From NCBI RefSeq assembly GCF_002865645.1, contig NW_020194667.1, positions 1,449,762-1,513,761 on the forward strand: a stretch of 64,000 nt of DNA, written 5' to 3'. This DNA comes from Hyaloscypha bicolor E (lineage: Eukaryota > Ascomycota > Leotiomycetes > Helotiales > Hyaloscyphaceae). Made by a program: the position numbers and the translations under genes. This document shows positions 47,700-61,229 of this stretch, in pieces (position 1 is the stretch's first letter; the number at the start of each line of letters is the position of its first letter). A model generated the notes under the pieces. That model worked only from the letters and a program-made list of their open reading frames with translations, was not told the DNA's origin and made no database searches.

Positions 47700-49150
47700 T
47701 AATCTTATCTTTAAAGAGAAGTACTTGAGTTTATAGCTTCTCTTTAATCTGGCCCTAAGTATCTATTTTATTTTGTCTTTATAATAAAGTATTTATTCGC
47801 TTATTTGATTTTCTAGAATAATATATAAGCTTAAAGTAATAGTAGAATAAGAGCTTAGCTTATCTAGCTTATTAAGAAGAGAGCTTCTTAGTAGTTATAA
47901 AGTACTTTAAGATATAGTAATTAGAATAAACCTTAAAGGGAATATCCTAAAGGCCTTCTAACTTAGCTTTCTATTCCTCTAGTACTCGAACTATAATAAA
48001 TATCTCCTTATTATATATATTATAATTAAGCTTTACTAGAAATATAGTTTTAGAAAAATAAGCTATAGGATACTAAAGACCTATTTCTGGGTTTTATTAA
48101 GAGAATAGGCTAGTAACTACTTCTTTGGATATATTTATTTCTACTATTATAGACAGATCTGAATTATAGTATTATAAAACTAGGATAGAAATTATAGCTT
48201 CCTTTAGATAGATAAAAGCCTCTCGGTATTATTCGGACTATTTAAAAGAAATACCCTTTTTTATAAATAAGATAAAAAGTCTAGTAATCCGTTATATTTT
48301 CTAATAAAGTATTTATAAAAGTTATAGAAGCCAAAGAAGAACTAAATGCCCTTAACTATTTTTGGGGGTTACTAGTTATATATTACTTTGACTTTATTAG
48401 GATCTATTTTAATATCAGATATAAAGATAATAAAGCCCAAGTATTTTATATATATAACTTTAAATTCTGATTTCTTAATATTTATTTAGAGGCTAGTAAG
48501 ATATAAGTAATCTAATACTTTTTATATATACTATTTATACTTTATTAGGTTCTCTAAGTAAATGAAAATATTATTAAAGTATATTATATAAAAGTTATCT
48601 AGATATTCGAAGAATATATTATTTATATAATATTAATATATAGCCGGGCCATTTATAAGGCTTTCCTAGAGGATATTATATTTATATACTCTATAATAGA
48701 TATAGAATATTATTAGCTCCTGAAAGTCCGGGTTTATAGCTATATAATAGAAAGCTTAGTAGATATCTAATTTAATATAAATCTTAGCTTTAGATAATTG
48801 ACTTAAAATCTTATTAATAAGGGAAAGGAAATATTAATTCTTCCGGGTAATATTATTTAGGTAGCGGAAATTAATATAGAAATATAAACCTCTATTTACT
48901 TTCTTTATAAAAAGAACTAGTAAAATAAAGAAAGCCTAACTAGTTTTAATAAAGCCTTTAGTCAGATTATCTTCTAAAAAATACTTGATTTCTAGAAGCT
49001 CTTAAATAGACTACTACTAGAAAGATTAATATCTAATACTCTCGGTTCTCTTTAGGCCTTTAATCTAAATCTTATAATTATATAATTTATAAAAAGGAAA
49101 AATATTAGATTTCTTTTTAGAGAAAATAGAGGTATATTTCTTGAGTTCTA
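47700..49150 (-). pseudogene. Reverse transcriptase/RNase H relic of copy 2
   Basis: The minus-strand frame reads INIKKSEFKVIYIKYLGFI near 48420-48480, then KIDPNKVKVI, and FFFGFYNFYKYFI slightly further on. These are the standard gypsy reverse transcriptase thumb/connection motifs. The upstream catalytic segment reads YFNNIFIY where an aspartate pair is expected. The RNase H-side segment extends to about 47900. Confidence 0.7.
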
Positions 49151-51901
49151 GGAGTAATATTCTCTATAGCTACTAAAGCTCTATTTCTCCCGATTATTAA
49201 TTCTTTAGGCCAGAAATAGCTTCTTTTTTCCGAGCTTTAAGCTCCTTATTAATATTATAAATAGAGATTCGACTAATAATATTATCTTCTTTCTTGGCTA
49301 TATAGTTAAATACTATAAAGATAAGAATAGCTAGGTCTAATATTTGCTCTTTATTAAGGATCTTTTCCCGCTTCTTTGGCTTTTGCTTAAGTATTATATC
49401 TTAATTAGGCTATAGAAGCTCCTTTTCTATAGTCTTATATAATTTCCTCTAATTAGTCCGAAAGAAGGAAGACTGCTTTAGAATAGAAGATTTCTAGAAA
49501 TAGCTTATAATAGAATCTTATTAATTAGTATTCTTTTAATACTTCTTATTAGGTTACTTTTCTAGCTATTACTATAAAGTACTAATAATATAACTGAATT
49601 ATATAGATTTAGGTTTATTCTTTGGCTATATAAGCCTATATCTTCTATAATTAACCAGAATATTAATATATATTATCTATTTCTTACTAAGAATAGTATT
49701 ATAATCTCTAAAATTCAGAATAATTATAGGTATATTAATACTTTATTTATTAATTAGAAGTAAGACTTCTATATATTTCTTAGTAAACTTAGCTGGCTTT
49801 CTATTAAAACCGTATATAATATAGGATAAGGAAAGGGATTATAGTTTTATTTCTAAGAATTATTCTATAAGCTAAGCAAGCTTTATATTAATAAAAGTAT
49901 AACTATTAGCTCCGGTATTAATAAGGGAAGAAGACTTGATTCCTAATTCATTTATACTAATAATATAGGATATTATAAAAGTATTTCCTCTTATTAGATA
50001 AGTCAAGTTAATTTCTACTAAATCTATATTATAAGCCCCTAAAATAGAGACTTTCTTTAGAAGTACTCGTTTCCCAGTTTTATACCAGAATTAGAACTCG
50101 AATTCTCCGAATATTTTACTAGAATAGTATATTCTAGTAAAATAGGAACTAAGCCCGGTTTGATTCTAGAAAGAGCTATCTTAGTTTCCTTACTATATAG
50201 AACCGGATAGTATCTAATATAGTAGCCAAACTTGTTATAGTTATAGTATTTAATAGTTAAGAGATCCTTAGTCTTTATAAAATATTACTTATATTTATAA
50301 AGAGATATATACTTAATAAGAGCAGTTAATATAGGCTCTTTAGGCTCTTTCTTAGGAGTATATAAGAGTATAGTACCAGAAGTAAACTTGGCTGAAATAG
50401 CTCCTGCCTTCTTATATTCCTTAGTCTTCTTATATATAGCCTTAATCTACTAATTATTAGTAGTATAGTACTAAGTAAAGCAAGTAGTATTAATAGAAGA
50501 ATTATTATAATATATATATACTAACTCCTGGAGTTTTAATAGGAGTTTCTTATTTAGTTTATACTTAATATCTTGAAAACTAATACTGCCTTTTATAAAT
50601 AGTTATAAGAAGAGAATATAGAATTCCTGAAATATTTAACTAGAATATATTTAAAGTTTACTAAAATTATAGTAAGTATTCTATATCTTATTAGGGTTAG
50701 AATATAGCTCCTTTAGGTAAAAGTAGAACTCTAAGAGCTAATAGTACTAATTTGGACTATCTTTATCTATATAAGAATTAGTTAGGGCGAGAGTATTACT
50801 AGTAAGTCTACTAGAAATATAGATAATCTTAAAATCCTCTAAGAAATATAAATTAGTATTTCTTTATAGCTTATTCTTAATCTAAACTAGCTAGTTATTA
50901 AAAATAATATAATCTTTAATAAAGAGAATTGGATCTGGGAGCTTAATAATTCTAGTATTTCTAAAGAAAATATAAGATATAGGGGATCCTGGATAGAAAT
51001 AAGCAGGAGATAGTTCGGAATTCTTTTAAAAGGAATTCGGAATAGCCAGAACAGGCAGAATAGAAGCAGTTAGAGCTATTATAAGCCGATCTACTATAGC
51101 CATATAGTACTTAATATTATCCTTAAGCTTAGTATTATAAAGCTTAGTATTCTCGAGAATAGCTTTATTATAGCTATAAGTATTCTTATATGAAATAGCT
51201 TTTTAGATATTCTTCCGGTAGCTCTTTATAATAATATTAATATCTGAGAATAAGGTATTAGGTTCCTTGGTCCATTTATATAACTCTCTAATAATAATAT
51301 AGTCTTTGGTTTCTAGAAGCTTTATAATAAAAGCAAAGGATTCTATTTCTATAGACTTGTTTATAAATTCTTTAGGAATACTAATAGGATATTCGATTCG
51401 GAAAGGGCTACTAATAGAATAACCTGAACTAGTAGGAGCTTTATCAGAAGCCTTAGCAGAAGTTAATATAGTTCCTAGTTATATAATATCCTAGGAAATT
51501 AATCTATTATATTTTTTCTTTACTATATCCTCCCTAGTAGTCTTATTACTAGTATATATATAGGGCCTATAAGGTTATAGGATAGGGCTTAAGGGTAGTA
51601 GTCAGGTTACTAGCCTATAGGTACCTATTATTCTAGGACTTGGTTAAAGAATAGTCTTTATTTAAGGTTCTTTAATTTTCGGGTTTTCGGGAGAGTTTCT
51701 AATATATTACTAGTATATATTTATAAAGATATAAATATCTAATTTCTCTAAGGGTTCTAAAGCTTTTTACTTTTATTATTCTGGAGTCTATTACTTATAT
51801 TTCTGAGGTTCCGTTATCTTAGTAATACCTATATTACTAATGGTTCTAAATTAGTTTATTTGAAATCCTTTATAGAATTAAAGGAAGTAAGCTTTAAATA
51901 C

Positions 51902-52146
51902 TATTACGGGTATAGTATTCAAGACTTAGAAAGCAAGGTAGAAGGTCTCTTATAAAGACGATTTAAAGCTAAAGAAGGGAAAACTAGAATATAGGAGGCT
52001 ATAAAGAAGTATATATATCCTATAGTATACTAGTCCCGAAGGGGCTAGCTTTCTAAATATCTCTAGTATATTCCAAGTATATTTCCCTAGTAAGGCGGCC
52101 GCATTATATATACCTAGGAGGTATCTGGTATCTGGAAATCGTAATA
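51902..52146 (-). repeat. 5' LTR of copy 2
   Basis: Starts TATTACGGG and ends ATCGTAATA, the least altered ends among the four full-length LTR copies, pointing to ancestral TGTTACG...CGTAACA termini. It is followed by the GTAAT duplication. Confidence 0.85.
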
Positions 52147-52151
52147 GTAAT

Positions 52152-55100
52152 TAGATTTATAGATATTATTATATATATTAGCTATAAAGAATAGGTATAT
52201 TAATTTCTAATATTTTAAGGCTTAAATAAATAAATATTAGTATTATTAGTATTCTCTTGAATTATAATAATAATAATATTCTAATTACTATTTCTATAAC
52301 TATATGAAATATATTTTAGAGTTTAGAAAACTAATAATCTAATACGACTTCTCTAGAAATAAGTATAATATTACTTAGTAAATATATAGTTATAATAGAA
52401 AATTCGTAACTAACTAATATTTTAAAGAAAAGATTTAATTCGAGAAATATATTCTATATTAGATAGTTATTAATAGGCCTACTAGTATTCTAGGTAAAAT
52501 ATAGTTTAATAGTTTACTAGGGTTTAAATTATTTATTTTACTAAGGCTATCGAGAATATTAGGTAATATTATTAAGCTATTTAGTTAAGAGATCCTTATA
52601 TCTAAGCCTATTTCAAATATTAATAAGATATTTATAAGAGTATATTTTATTAAATAAAGTATTTCAGGTAATTAGTTTAATATAATAAGTTTAGTATAAT
52701 ATTTTAGAATAAATACAGGAAAGAAATATTTATAATAATATTTATAATAATAAAAAATTAATAACGGACTTTATTTAAATAAACCAGGCTATTATTAGTA
52801 TTTTTCTAATATTAGATACTATTCTAACTAGTAGTTTAGCCTTAACTATAGCCTTATTATAAAAGATATACTTAATTTTAATATTAATAAAATATAAAAT
52901 TATAATAATAAAATCGCGAACTTTCTATACTAATATATCTTTATTTCTCAAGATCTTTAAAATATCTAATATACTCTTTACCTGGATTTTAGTAGCTTTA
53001 ATATAGCTAGTAATATATATAATATATTATATTTCTCTATTCTTATTAATAGTTCTATTTTTAATTATAATAGTTTATTTCATTTCTCAAAACTCGAATT
53101 TCTCTTTTACTACTACTTCTATAAATAAAAAACTACTAGTATAAAAAGAAAATTTAATTATTTTCTTAGCCTAACCCTATATTACCTCAAGCCCTAGAGT
53201 ATTCTCTAAGCTATTAGCCCAAAGGCAATTAGTAACCTCTATAAAGAAATTATTATTAATATTTCTAGTAATAGCCAGATTTTTATAGAACTCGAAAAGA
53301 AATAATAAGATATTTCTTTTCTTACCTTTATTTATATAACTAGTTATATTTACTAAGATAATATATTTATAAACTCTTTATAAATTAATATCGGAAATAT
53401 ATATAAATATTATCTAATACTTATAAGGTTCTATTATACTAGTATCTAATAATATATACTTCTCGGGAATTATTATATAATAATAAAGAAGTTATAATTA
53501 GAAATAGCTCTAAATATTATATTTTATAATTATTATATAAAATTCTTTAAATTTATTAAATAATATATTTATCTAAGGAAATATAATATTAGAAGAAAAT
53601 TAATTATAATTACTTTAGATTAGTAAGAAGTTTATATAAATATAGAATATAAACTAATAGTTTTATTAAGGTAATTAATATTTCTTTAGTAATATTAGTA
53701 TTAAATAATAAAATATTTATTATCTTAATAAAAGATATCTTATATTAATTAAAAAGAGCTTTAGAGAAAAGTTATTAAAAAACGAAAATAATAAAGTTAT
53801 ATTAAGATATTTATATTTAAATACTATATAATTTAGTTAATAATTTAATACTAACTAAAAAGGTCCGGTATATTTAGGTTCTAATTTATAATACGAAATA
53901 ATATAAGTTCTTTTAAAAAAAAACAAGTATCTTATTATTAAATTCCCGAGTTCTATAACTAATAAACTATTAATTATCTTATATACTTTATAGTTATAAT
54001 ATATTTTTATAAGATAAGCTAATAATTAATAGACTAGTATATATAATACTATAAGTAATCTAGTTAGTACTAACCTAATCTATAATCTAAGAAATACTAA
54101 TATAAAAATAGATTAAGCTTTTATATAGCTTTATTAGGTAAGTTTATAGCTTTAGACTATAATTATCTATAACTAATTTATTAGTAAAATTAAGCTCCGA
54201 TTATATACTAGTTAAATATTAATAATTATAATAATAAATAAAATATAAATAAGAATTAGTTTTAGTATAAAATAAAGTTTAATAGCTATTATTTATTAGA
54301 AAAAGGTCAGGGAAATAACTATATTCTCTATAAGATATTTTCGATTTAATTCCGTAATTATGAATTATATAAAAAAAACTATTAAGAAATAATATATCTC
54401 TTATATTATATCTCTATATCTTACTTATAATTCGAGAGGTTATTTATATATATTTTAATTACGAGACTTTATAAGTAATACTATTTAATTTTTCGAAACT
54501 AACTAAAAATACCCGATATAATTATATTCTAATATCTTTAAATACCTTTATACTAAAAAGTATAATATATTTTAGTTATAAAACGTTTTAGAAATTTAAT
54601 TATTTGGAATTCTTATATATATTATACTAAATTAAATTCCTTTATATATTCTTAAATAAATTAAGGGTATTTAGAACTTATATAACTTATTATATATTTA
54701 TTATAATAGTTATAAAGTTTTTAAATAAGAAGAAAGTAAAGAAAGTCTTACTAGTATTACTTTTAAAATTATAAGTTATATAATAAAGAGAATTAGGTTC
54801 CGGTATATCTAATTATATATATATATATTCTACCTATAGCTATAATTCTTTATTAGATAAATAACTAATTAGAAGGCAAAGCTTTTAGTTAACTTTATAT
54901 TAATATTAACTTCTAACTTTAAATAATTATTTTTTAATTATACTAAACTATTATAAGAATATTATAATATTATTTGAAAGCGTTTTCTATTATAAATAAA
55001 AATATAATAATAATTAGTTATTTATTAGGCCAAATATCTAGTATTCTTAATAATATATCTCTGACTTAATATAGCTATTCCGAGCTATAATAAATAACTT

Positions 55101-58100
55101 TTAAGAAATAATATATCTGTAGTTAAAACGTAATATTTTTATATAAAGCAAGATAAACTTAATAAATATTATATAAGAAAGATAAACAAATACTTTATTA
55201 GAAATAATATTATTATTACTAACTTTATTACTAAAAGAGGCCCGAAGAAAAGATTAATTAATCTGGACTTAGTAAAGAAGCTAAATAATATATTAAGTAA
55301 AGCTATATAATTTATAGTAACTAATAGTAATAAGAAAAGAAAATAGTATATATATTCTTAGAACTGAATTCTATAAATATTTCTTAAATTACTTCTAAAA
55401 TTCTAATTAATATAAAACAACTTCTTATAATTAATTTATAAAACTTACTAGATCTTCTAATATTACCCCGAATTAAGACTTCTCGACTAGTTTTCTAAAA
55501 GCTAATATAATACCAGATTAGTAAAAGCTAGTAATTACTAAAAATAACTTTTAATTAAGAGATATAGGCTTTTTATTTTATTTTAAGAATACCTAGCTTT
55601 AATAATACTTAATATTATAGGCTATATTATAAATACTATTAGAAAAATACTTTAGTATTATTATAAATAAGCTTAATAAATTATACTAGGGTAAATATAG
55701 TTCTTAAAGCTATTTAATAAGGCCTGGCTATAACTATTATTAGTTTTTCTAGTATTATATTCTTTATATTAATATTATAATATTTAGAAAAAGTTTTCCG
55801 AGTTTTATAATAGAAATAGCTTACTTTACTAGTTATTATAATATATACTAAATATATAATTAATTAATATAAGTAATATTAGTTAGTATAGCTAAGATAA
55901 TAAGAAATATTATATATAATATAAATATCTAAATTCTCTAAATAAGTAAAATTAGAGTAATATATAGCTATAGCTTCTATTATAAAAATAGTAGAATTAT
56001 TATAAGGCGCCTAGATATAGTTATAAATATTATAATCTATTTATTCTAGGTAAAAATAAGCCTAGTAATATAAATAGTTAGCTAAAGACTTTGAGTCTAT
56101 ATAATTAAAAACTTATATAAAACGGCTTATAGCTAAATAGCCCTTATAGTTTACTAGTTTGCCCTTAATAATACTTGTATTATCTAATAAGTTCTATATT
56201 TTATTAGTATAATCCGCTTTAAGTTATTCTTATAACTAGTTTTTATTAAAAAGAAAAACTTTACTAAGAAGCTAATAGTATTTAAACTTTCTAATATAAT
56301 TCCAGAATTCTTTTATTAACTTTAATAATATTAGGTAACCTAATTTAATAATTTTCTTTTTTTTCTTTTATAGAATTCTAATAAATTTCTTAAATTTTAT
56401 ATTATATTTAGCCTACTAATTCGAGTCCCAAATTACTAGCTAGTTCTTATAAAGCTACTATAATAATAAGAATAAGAGCTCTAATAATCTAGTATAAATC
56501 CATTTCTAGTTAAATATAATAATAATCTTTTTATTTCTAATAAGTATATTATAAGAATAAAAGTTATTATATATAAGTATAAAAAAGCTATAGTTTAACT
56601 TATTATAAATAAATTATAAAGTAATTAATTTAAAGAATTAATAGTATTTTAATTTCTTAATTACGTTTTTATAATTATTAATTAAGTTTTATTATTAGAA
56701 TAAGTAGTTTAACTTTTATTCTATAATATTAAGGAAATATTAAGATATTAATATATAAGACTTTAAGTAATCTAATATTAATCTTTAAATTAGAGACTTA
56801 ATATAAAAGGGTTATATTTAAAAACTTACTATAAAGATTTATATCTTTATTTCTAAGAAACTTATTAATAGCTAATATTAGTAGCCTTGTTTTTATAAAT
56901 TATATAAGCTCGTTTCTATAGCTATTTATAAATAAGAATCTAATTATATTAAATTTATAATTTAAAAGTTATAAAAAAAAGCCCGTAATTTAATAATAAA
57001 TATTTACTTTAAAATTCTAGTTCAAATTACTATTAAAAAGTTTAATACTAAGGTTATTTCTAAAAATAAATTTAGTAATTATAAATAAACCAAAGCCTCC
57101 TATATTATTTTTTATTATTTTAAAGGCTATAATATCTAAAATAGAAATACTAGTAATTAATTTAATATACTTTATTACTATTATTTCATTATAGATCTTC
57201 TTTTTTATAAATATAATATACCTAGATTTAAAAACATATATAATTTACTAGAGTTTATTAGTAAATATTACCTTAAAATATATATTAAAGCTATTTTTAA
57301 ATATATTTTTAATAATATAATTTAGCTAGCTAGGCTAATATTTTACTATTAAATATATTATATCTTTATTATAAATAATAGCTATCTAGTTTTAAAGAAT
57401 TAATTCTCGAAACTATTTAATAATAAAATTATAATTTATATTATTTATATTTCACAAAATTTAAAGATATAAATAAGATAGCTTAGGAAAGTTTTTTTTA
57501 GAAAAAGTTTATTTTTATTAAGTTAATTTAGAGGTTATAATATTAGTTAGTATTATAGTCTAGATCTAAAATAGCTAATATAAAATATATAATCTATTTA
57601 TATTTAGAGAATTAGTAAAAGTATTTAGCCGGATTTTAAAAATAATCTAATTATATAAAAAAGAATAAAAGATAATTAGGTAATAGAAATAAATAAGAAT
57701 AATAATAAAAGCAGAAATTAATAAAGCCTAGTAGATTAATATATTATTAGCTTCCTAAATTATAGAATAACTAAATATTAGTATAGCTATTTCTTTAGGA
57801 GTTATATATATAGTTACGGGATACGGGATACGGGATATAAGTAATAAAATATAGGTAATAGGATATAGGATACGAGATATAGTTATATAACCTCGTGTCT
57901 TATTAGTAACTCGACTAGTAAACTAGACTCTTTTAGGCTTAGCAGATTTAGGAATTATATATTAATACTATAATACTATAATCCCTATTTCTAAATAATA
58001 ACTTTATTAACTTTAATATAATAGTATTTCTATAACTATATAATAGTACTATATATTACTAGTAAACTAATACTAAATTACTAAATAGCTAATTTATATA

Positions 58101-60143
58101 ATTTTATATAAAAAAAGCTTTATAACTCTAATTTATTTCTAAAATTCATTACTATCTAGTTATCTAAAAAAATACTCTAGCTATAATATTAGTAATTATT
58201 TAAATATATTTAAATATAAATAAAATATATAAGCTAATAGTTATATTCTAATAATAGACTATTATATTTTTATTATAGTATTAGCTAGTATAATAAAGAT
58301 TATAGAATTAATTAGTATAAATACTTTTTCTCTTTATAGCTTTAGTAGCTTTAATAGTTTTATTAACCTAATTAGTAATAGTAGCTTTATTTATAGCCCG
58401 CTTTCTTAATAAGAAATTGCCTTAGTCTTATATAATCTGGGTATTTTTCGGATTAGTTAGAGCTATAATAATAATAATAATATAATTAGTTTTCTATTTT
58501 TTTATATATCTTATACTAGAAGAAAATATTAATAATTTATTAAAAGCTTTAAGTAAGTTACAGGAAAAATAGATACTAGGAAAGTAAATAAATAATAGTA
58601 ATTATATTATAATATTAGTTTAGTATTATAAAAGAATAGAATTAAGTTAGGAATTTAGATTTAGTTTATTAAATAAATAGTTATAATATATATACTAATC
58701 TATAAGGCTCTAACTTATAACTATTATAAGTAACTTAAAAGACTTAAATTAAAGCCCTAATTTTTAGGCCAGATACTAATTAGTATCTAATATTCTTATT
58801 TTTTCCTATCTATTTTATAGAATTCATATCTCTTTCTAGTATATTCTTATATATACTAATTAGTATATATAATATTTTATTAGTACCCGTATCTTTTTAT
58901 AAAAACTTTAGTAATAGTAATATTTCCTTACCCGGAAATAAAGTAAACTAATAAGCCTTAGTTAGGATATTCTAATATAAAAGGAAATAATATATATTTC
59001 AAGTATTAATAACTTATATATAGAAATAACTTATTAATATAAGTTATTATTAAAATAATATAGCTAACTAAAAGTATATATTTATTAATATATTAATTCT
59101 AGTATAATTTATATATCTTATATATCTTGCTTCTAAAATAAAAATTAAATTATTACTAGTTAATTTATTTCGGCTTATTATTATATGAATTTAGCTTTAG
59201 ATATATCTAATTTATTAGTAAAACTAGAGCTTTATATTATAGAACTTTTTAGTAAATAAATATACTTAGTTAAGTAAAGCTATATCTATAGCTAGTAAAT
59301 TATAGCTATAATAATAGCCTGAACTATTAATTATAACTCGAAACTAGTAGAAATAAACTTTAGTTAATTAATTAGGTTCGTTATTTAATAATAAACTAAT
59401 TAATTAATATTCTATAATTCCTATATAACTCTACTAAATTATACTTCAAATTAAATATAAATAAATCAAATTACTATAATAATTGCTTTTATTAAGTATT
59501 TATTTTAATTTAGCTCTTTATTTATCTAGATTATTATAAGTAAAAAATATAAATAAAAAGGCCTAATATAAGATATTTTATTATTATAATCTATTTAGAT
59601 TATTAATTATAGACTTTTATTATAATCTCGTATTTATTTCCTCAAATAATTTTATTAAATTATATAATTTCCTAAAACCCTTTATAATAAATAATCTGCT
59701 TTAAAATACTAACTTTTCTAGTAAGGCAATTTACTAGAAAAAATACTATAAAATTCGCTTTATAAATTAGATTATAAACTATATTTGGCTTATAAAATAT
59801 TACTAGATACTAACTAATCTTTATTTAGCTTAGTACTAAATAATAGTTCCAGTTTTCAATCTCTAAACTTTTAGTATTCCTAGTACTAAAGCTAACCTAA
59901 ACCGGCTTGACTTTCTCGTTTTTTTAGATAACTAGTCTCAGATATAAATAGTTTCGGGAAAAGAAATATTATATTTGCGAATTAATAAAAGTAGTAATAA
60001 TTATTACTACTATATTTTATTCTAAACTTTAGTATATTTATTACTCTTACTCTTATCTTGCCTATATTCTCTAACTCTTCTATTTACCTCTATCTATTAA
60101 TCTAGTAGTAATATAAATTTACTTCTTATTTCTTCTTTTTCTA
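52152..60143. other. RIP-mutated AT-rich block with degraded frame continuation
   Basis: The first 600 bases or so continue the unidentified plus-strand frame cut by copy 2. The rest is TA-rich and has no open frame that I could assign. Three tandem TACGGGA units lie at 57815-57835, with decayed copies to about 57880. The DNA is probably older repeats, but the families cannot be read by eye. Confidence 0.55.
57815..57880. repeat. Short TACGGGA tandem array, partly decayed
   Basis: Three exact 7-bp units (57815-57835) are followed by TATAGGA/TACGAGA-like units that fit C-to-T and G-to-A decay of the same repeat. Confidence 0.6.
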
Positions 60144-60148
60144 GCTAA

Positions 60149-60380
60149 TGTTATAGTTCAGGTTCTAACGTTCTGGTTACCTAATACAGTTACCTGACAG
60201 CTAGTATGGGAATGCGCATGGAGATATTTAGGACGCTAGGCCCCTTAGGGGCTAGCGCATTGTGGGTATACTTAAGCCCACAGTCTCCTGTATTCTAGTT
60301 TTCCCTTCCTTAGCTTTGAATCGTCTTCGTAAGAGACCTTCTACCTTGCTTTCCAAGCCCCGAATACCGTATCCGTAATA
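60149..60380 (+). mobile_element. Solo LTR, 232 bp, with GCTAA target duplication
   Basis: The segment starts TGTTATAG and ends CCGTAATA, flanked by GCTAA at 60144-60148 and 60381-60385. Its right half is the reverse complement of the copy 1 and copy 2 LTR core (CTTTCCAAGCCCCGAATACC corresponds to their GGTATTTAGGGCTTGG). Its left half differs, so it is a related subfamily in the opposite orientation. It is far less mutated than the flanking DNA and keeps many CpG and CpA sites. Confidence 0.85.
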
Positions 60381-60385
60381 GCTAA

Positions 60386-61229
60386 TATAGCCCCGTATCT
60401 AGTTAAATGAAATATCCGAAAAGTTAAATAATAAGACTTAGTACCAAAAAACAAAAATAAATAAATCATTTATATTTATTATATATTTTGACTAATATTT
60501 AATAGAAATGCAGCTATAAAATATTAAGAAAGAATAACCCTAATTTCCTTATTATAAAAGTATATATCTATAATATTTTAAGAATATAAATACTAAACTA
60601 AAATACCTATTTTCTTCCTAAACTAATATTACTTTTAATAAAGAGATATATTATTTTCCTCCTACTATATTATAAAGCTAACTTAAGTTAAGTTTCTATA
60701 GGTTAAGAATTAAAAGTAATAGCAAATATCTCTTATTATTAAGAATATATATAACTAGAAGATAATAAGTAATATTAATAATAATAAAACTAATCTAATT
60801 AATTATTAGAGAGAAAAGAAATACGAGCCTAAGGAATATTTCAAATAAGATAATTAGACTAGAAAAGATTTTAGTAAAAATTTTAAAAAGAATAGCTAGT
60901 ATAAGAAATATTAGATTCTAGAGATAAATATAAATTATTTACTTATAAGAAAGAAGTTATTATTCTTTCTTTATAGTAAATAATTAGAAACTAGCTCTAT
61001 TATATCTAGTTCTATAATATCTAGTAATAAAAAGCCAAAGGTAATTAAAAGCGCTTTCTATTAAGATCTATAATATAAAACTATTCTTATAACTAAAGGT
61101 AGCTTTATAGGCAAATCCGAATTAGGTATTATAAATATAAGTAAAAGCTTTTACTAAACTATATTTAAGAAAAAATAAATAGTATCTTAAGACTTATTAT
61201 TTCGTAATAACCTATTTAATAAAACTTAT
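60386..61229. other. RIP-mutated spacer
   Basis: AT-rich sequence between the solo LTR and the DUF7924-like relic. It may contain the 5' part of that gene, but I could not follow the frame. Confidence 0.45.

Larger units (their letters stand above)
45517..52146 (-). mobile_element. Full-length RIP-killed Ty3/gypsy retrotransposon, copy 2
   Basis: Two LTRs of equal length (245 bp: 45517-45761 and 51902-52146) bound a 6630-bp element with an exact 5-bp duplication GTAAT (45512-45516 and 52147-52151). The internal region aligns along its length with copy 1, and the same minus-strand sense applies: the purine tract AAAGGAGAAAG lies beside the left LTR. It keeps more G and C than copy 1, for example at 51000-51060. 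Its LTRs are 29 bp shorter, mainly from loss of a repeated GATACC/TATCT segment near the 36700 equivalent. All frames contain stops. Confidence 0.88.

Noticed and set aside
57815..57835. TACGGGA array as a possible telomere repeat
   Set aside because: Only three units, and the sequence is not TTAGGG; more likely a local tandem repeat.
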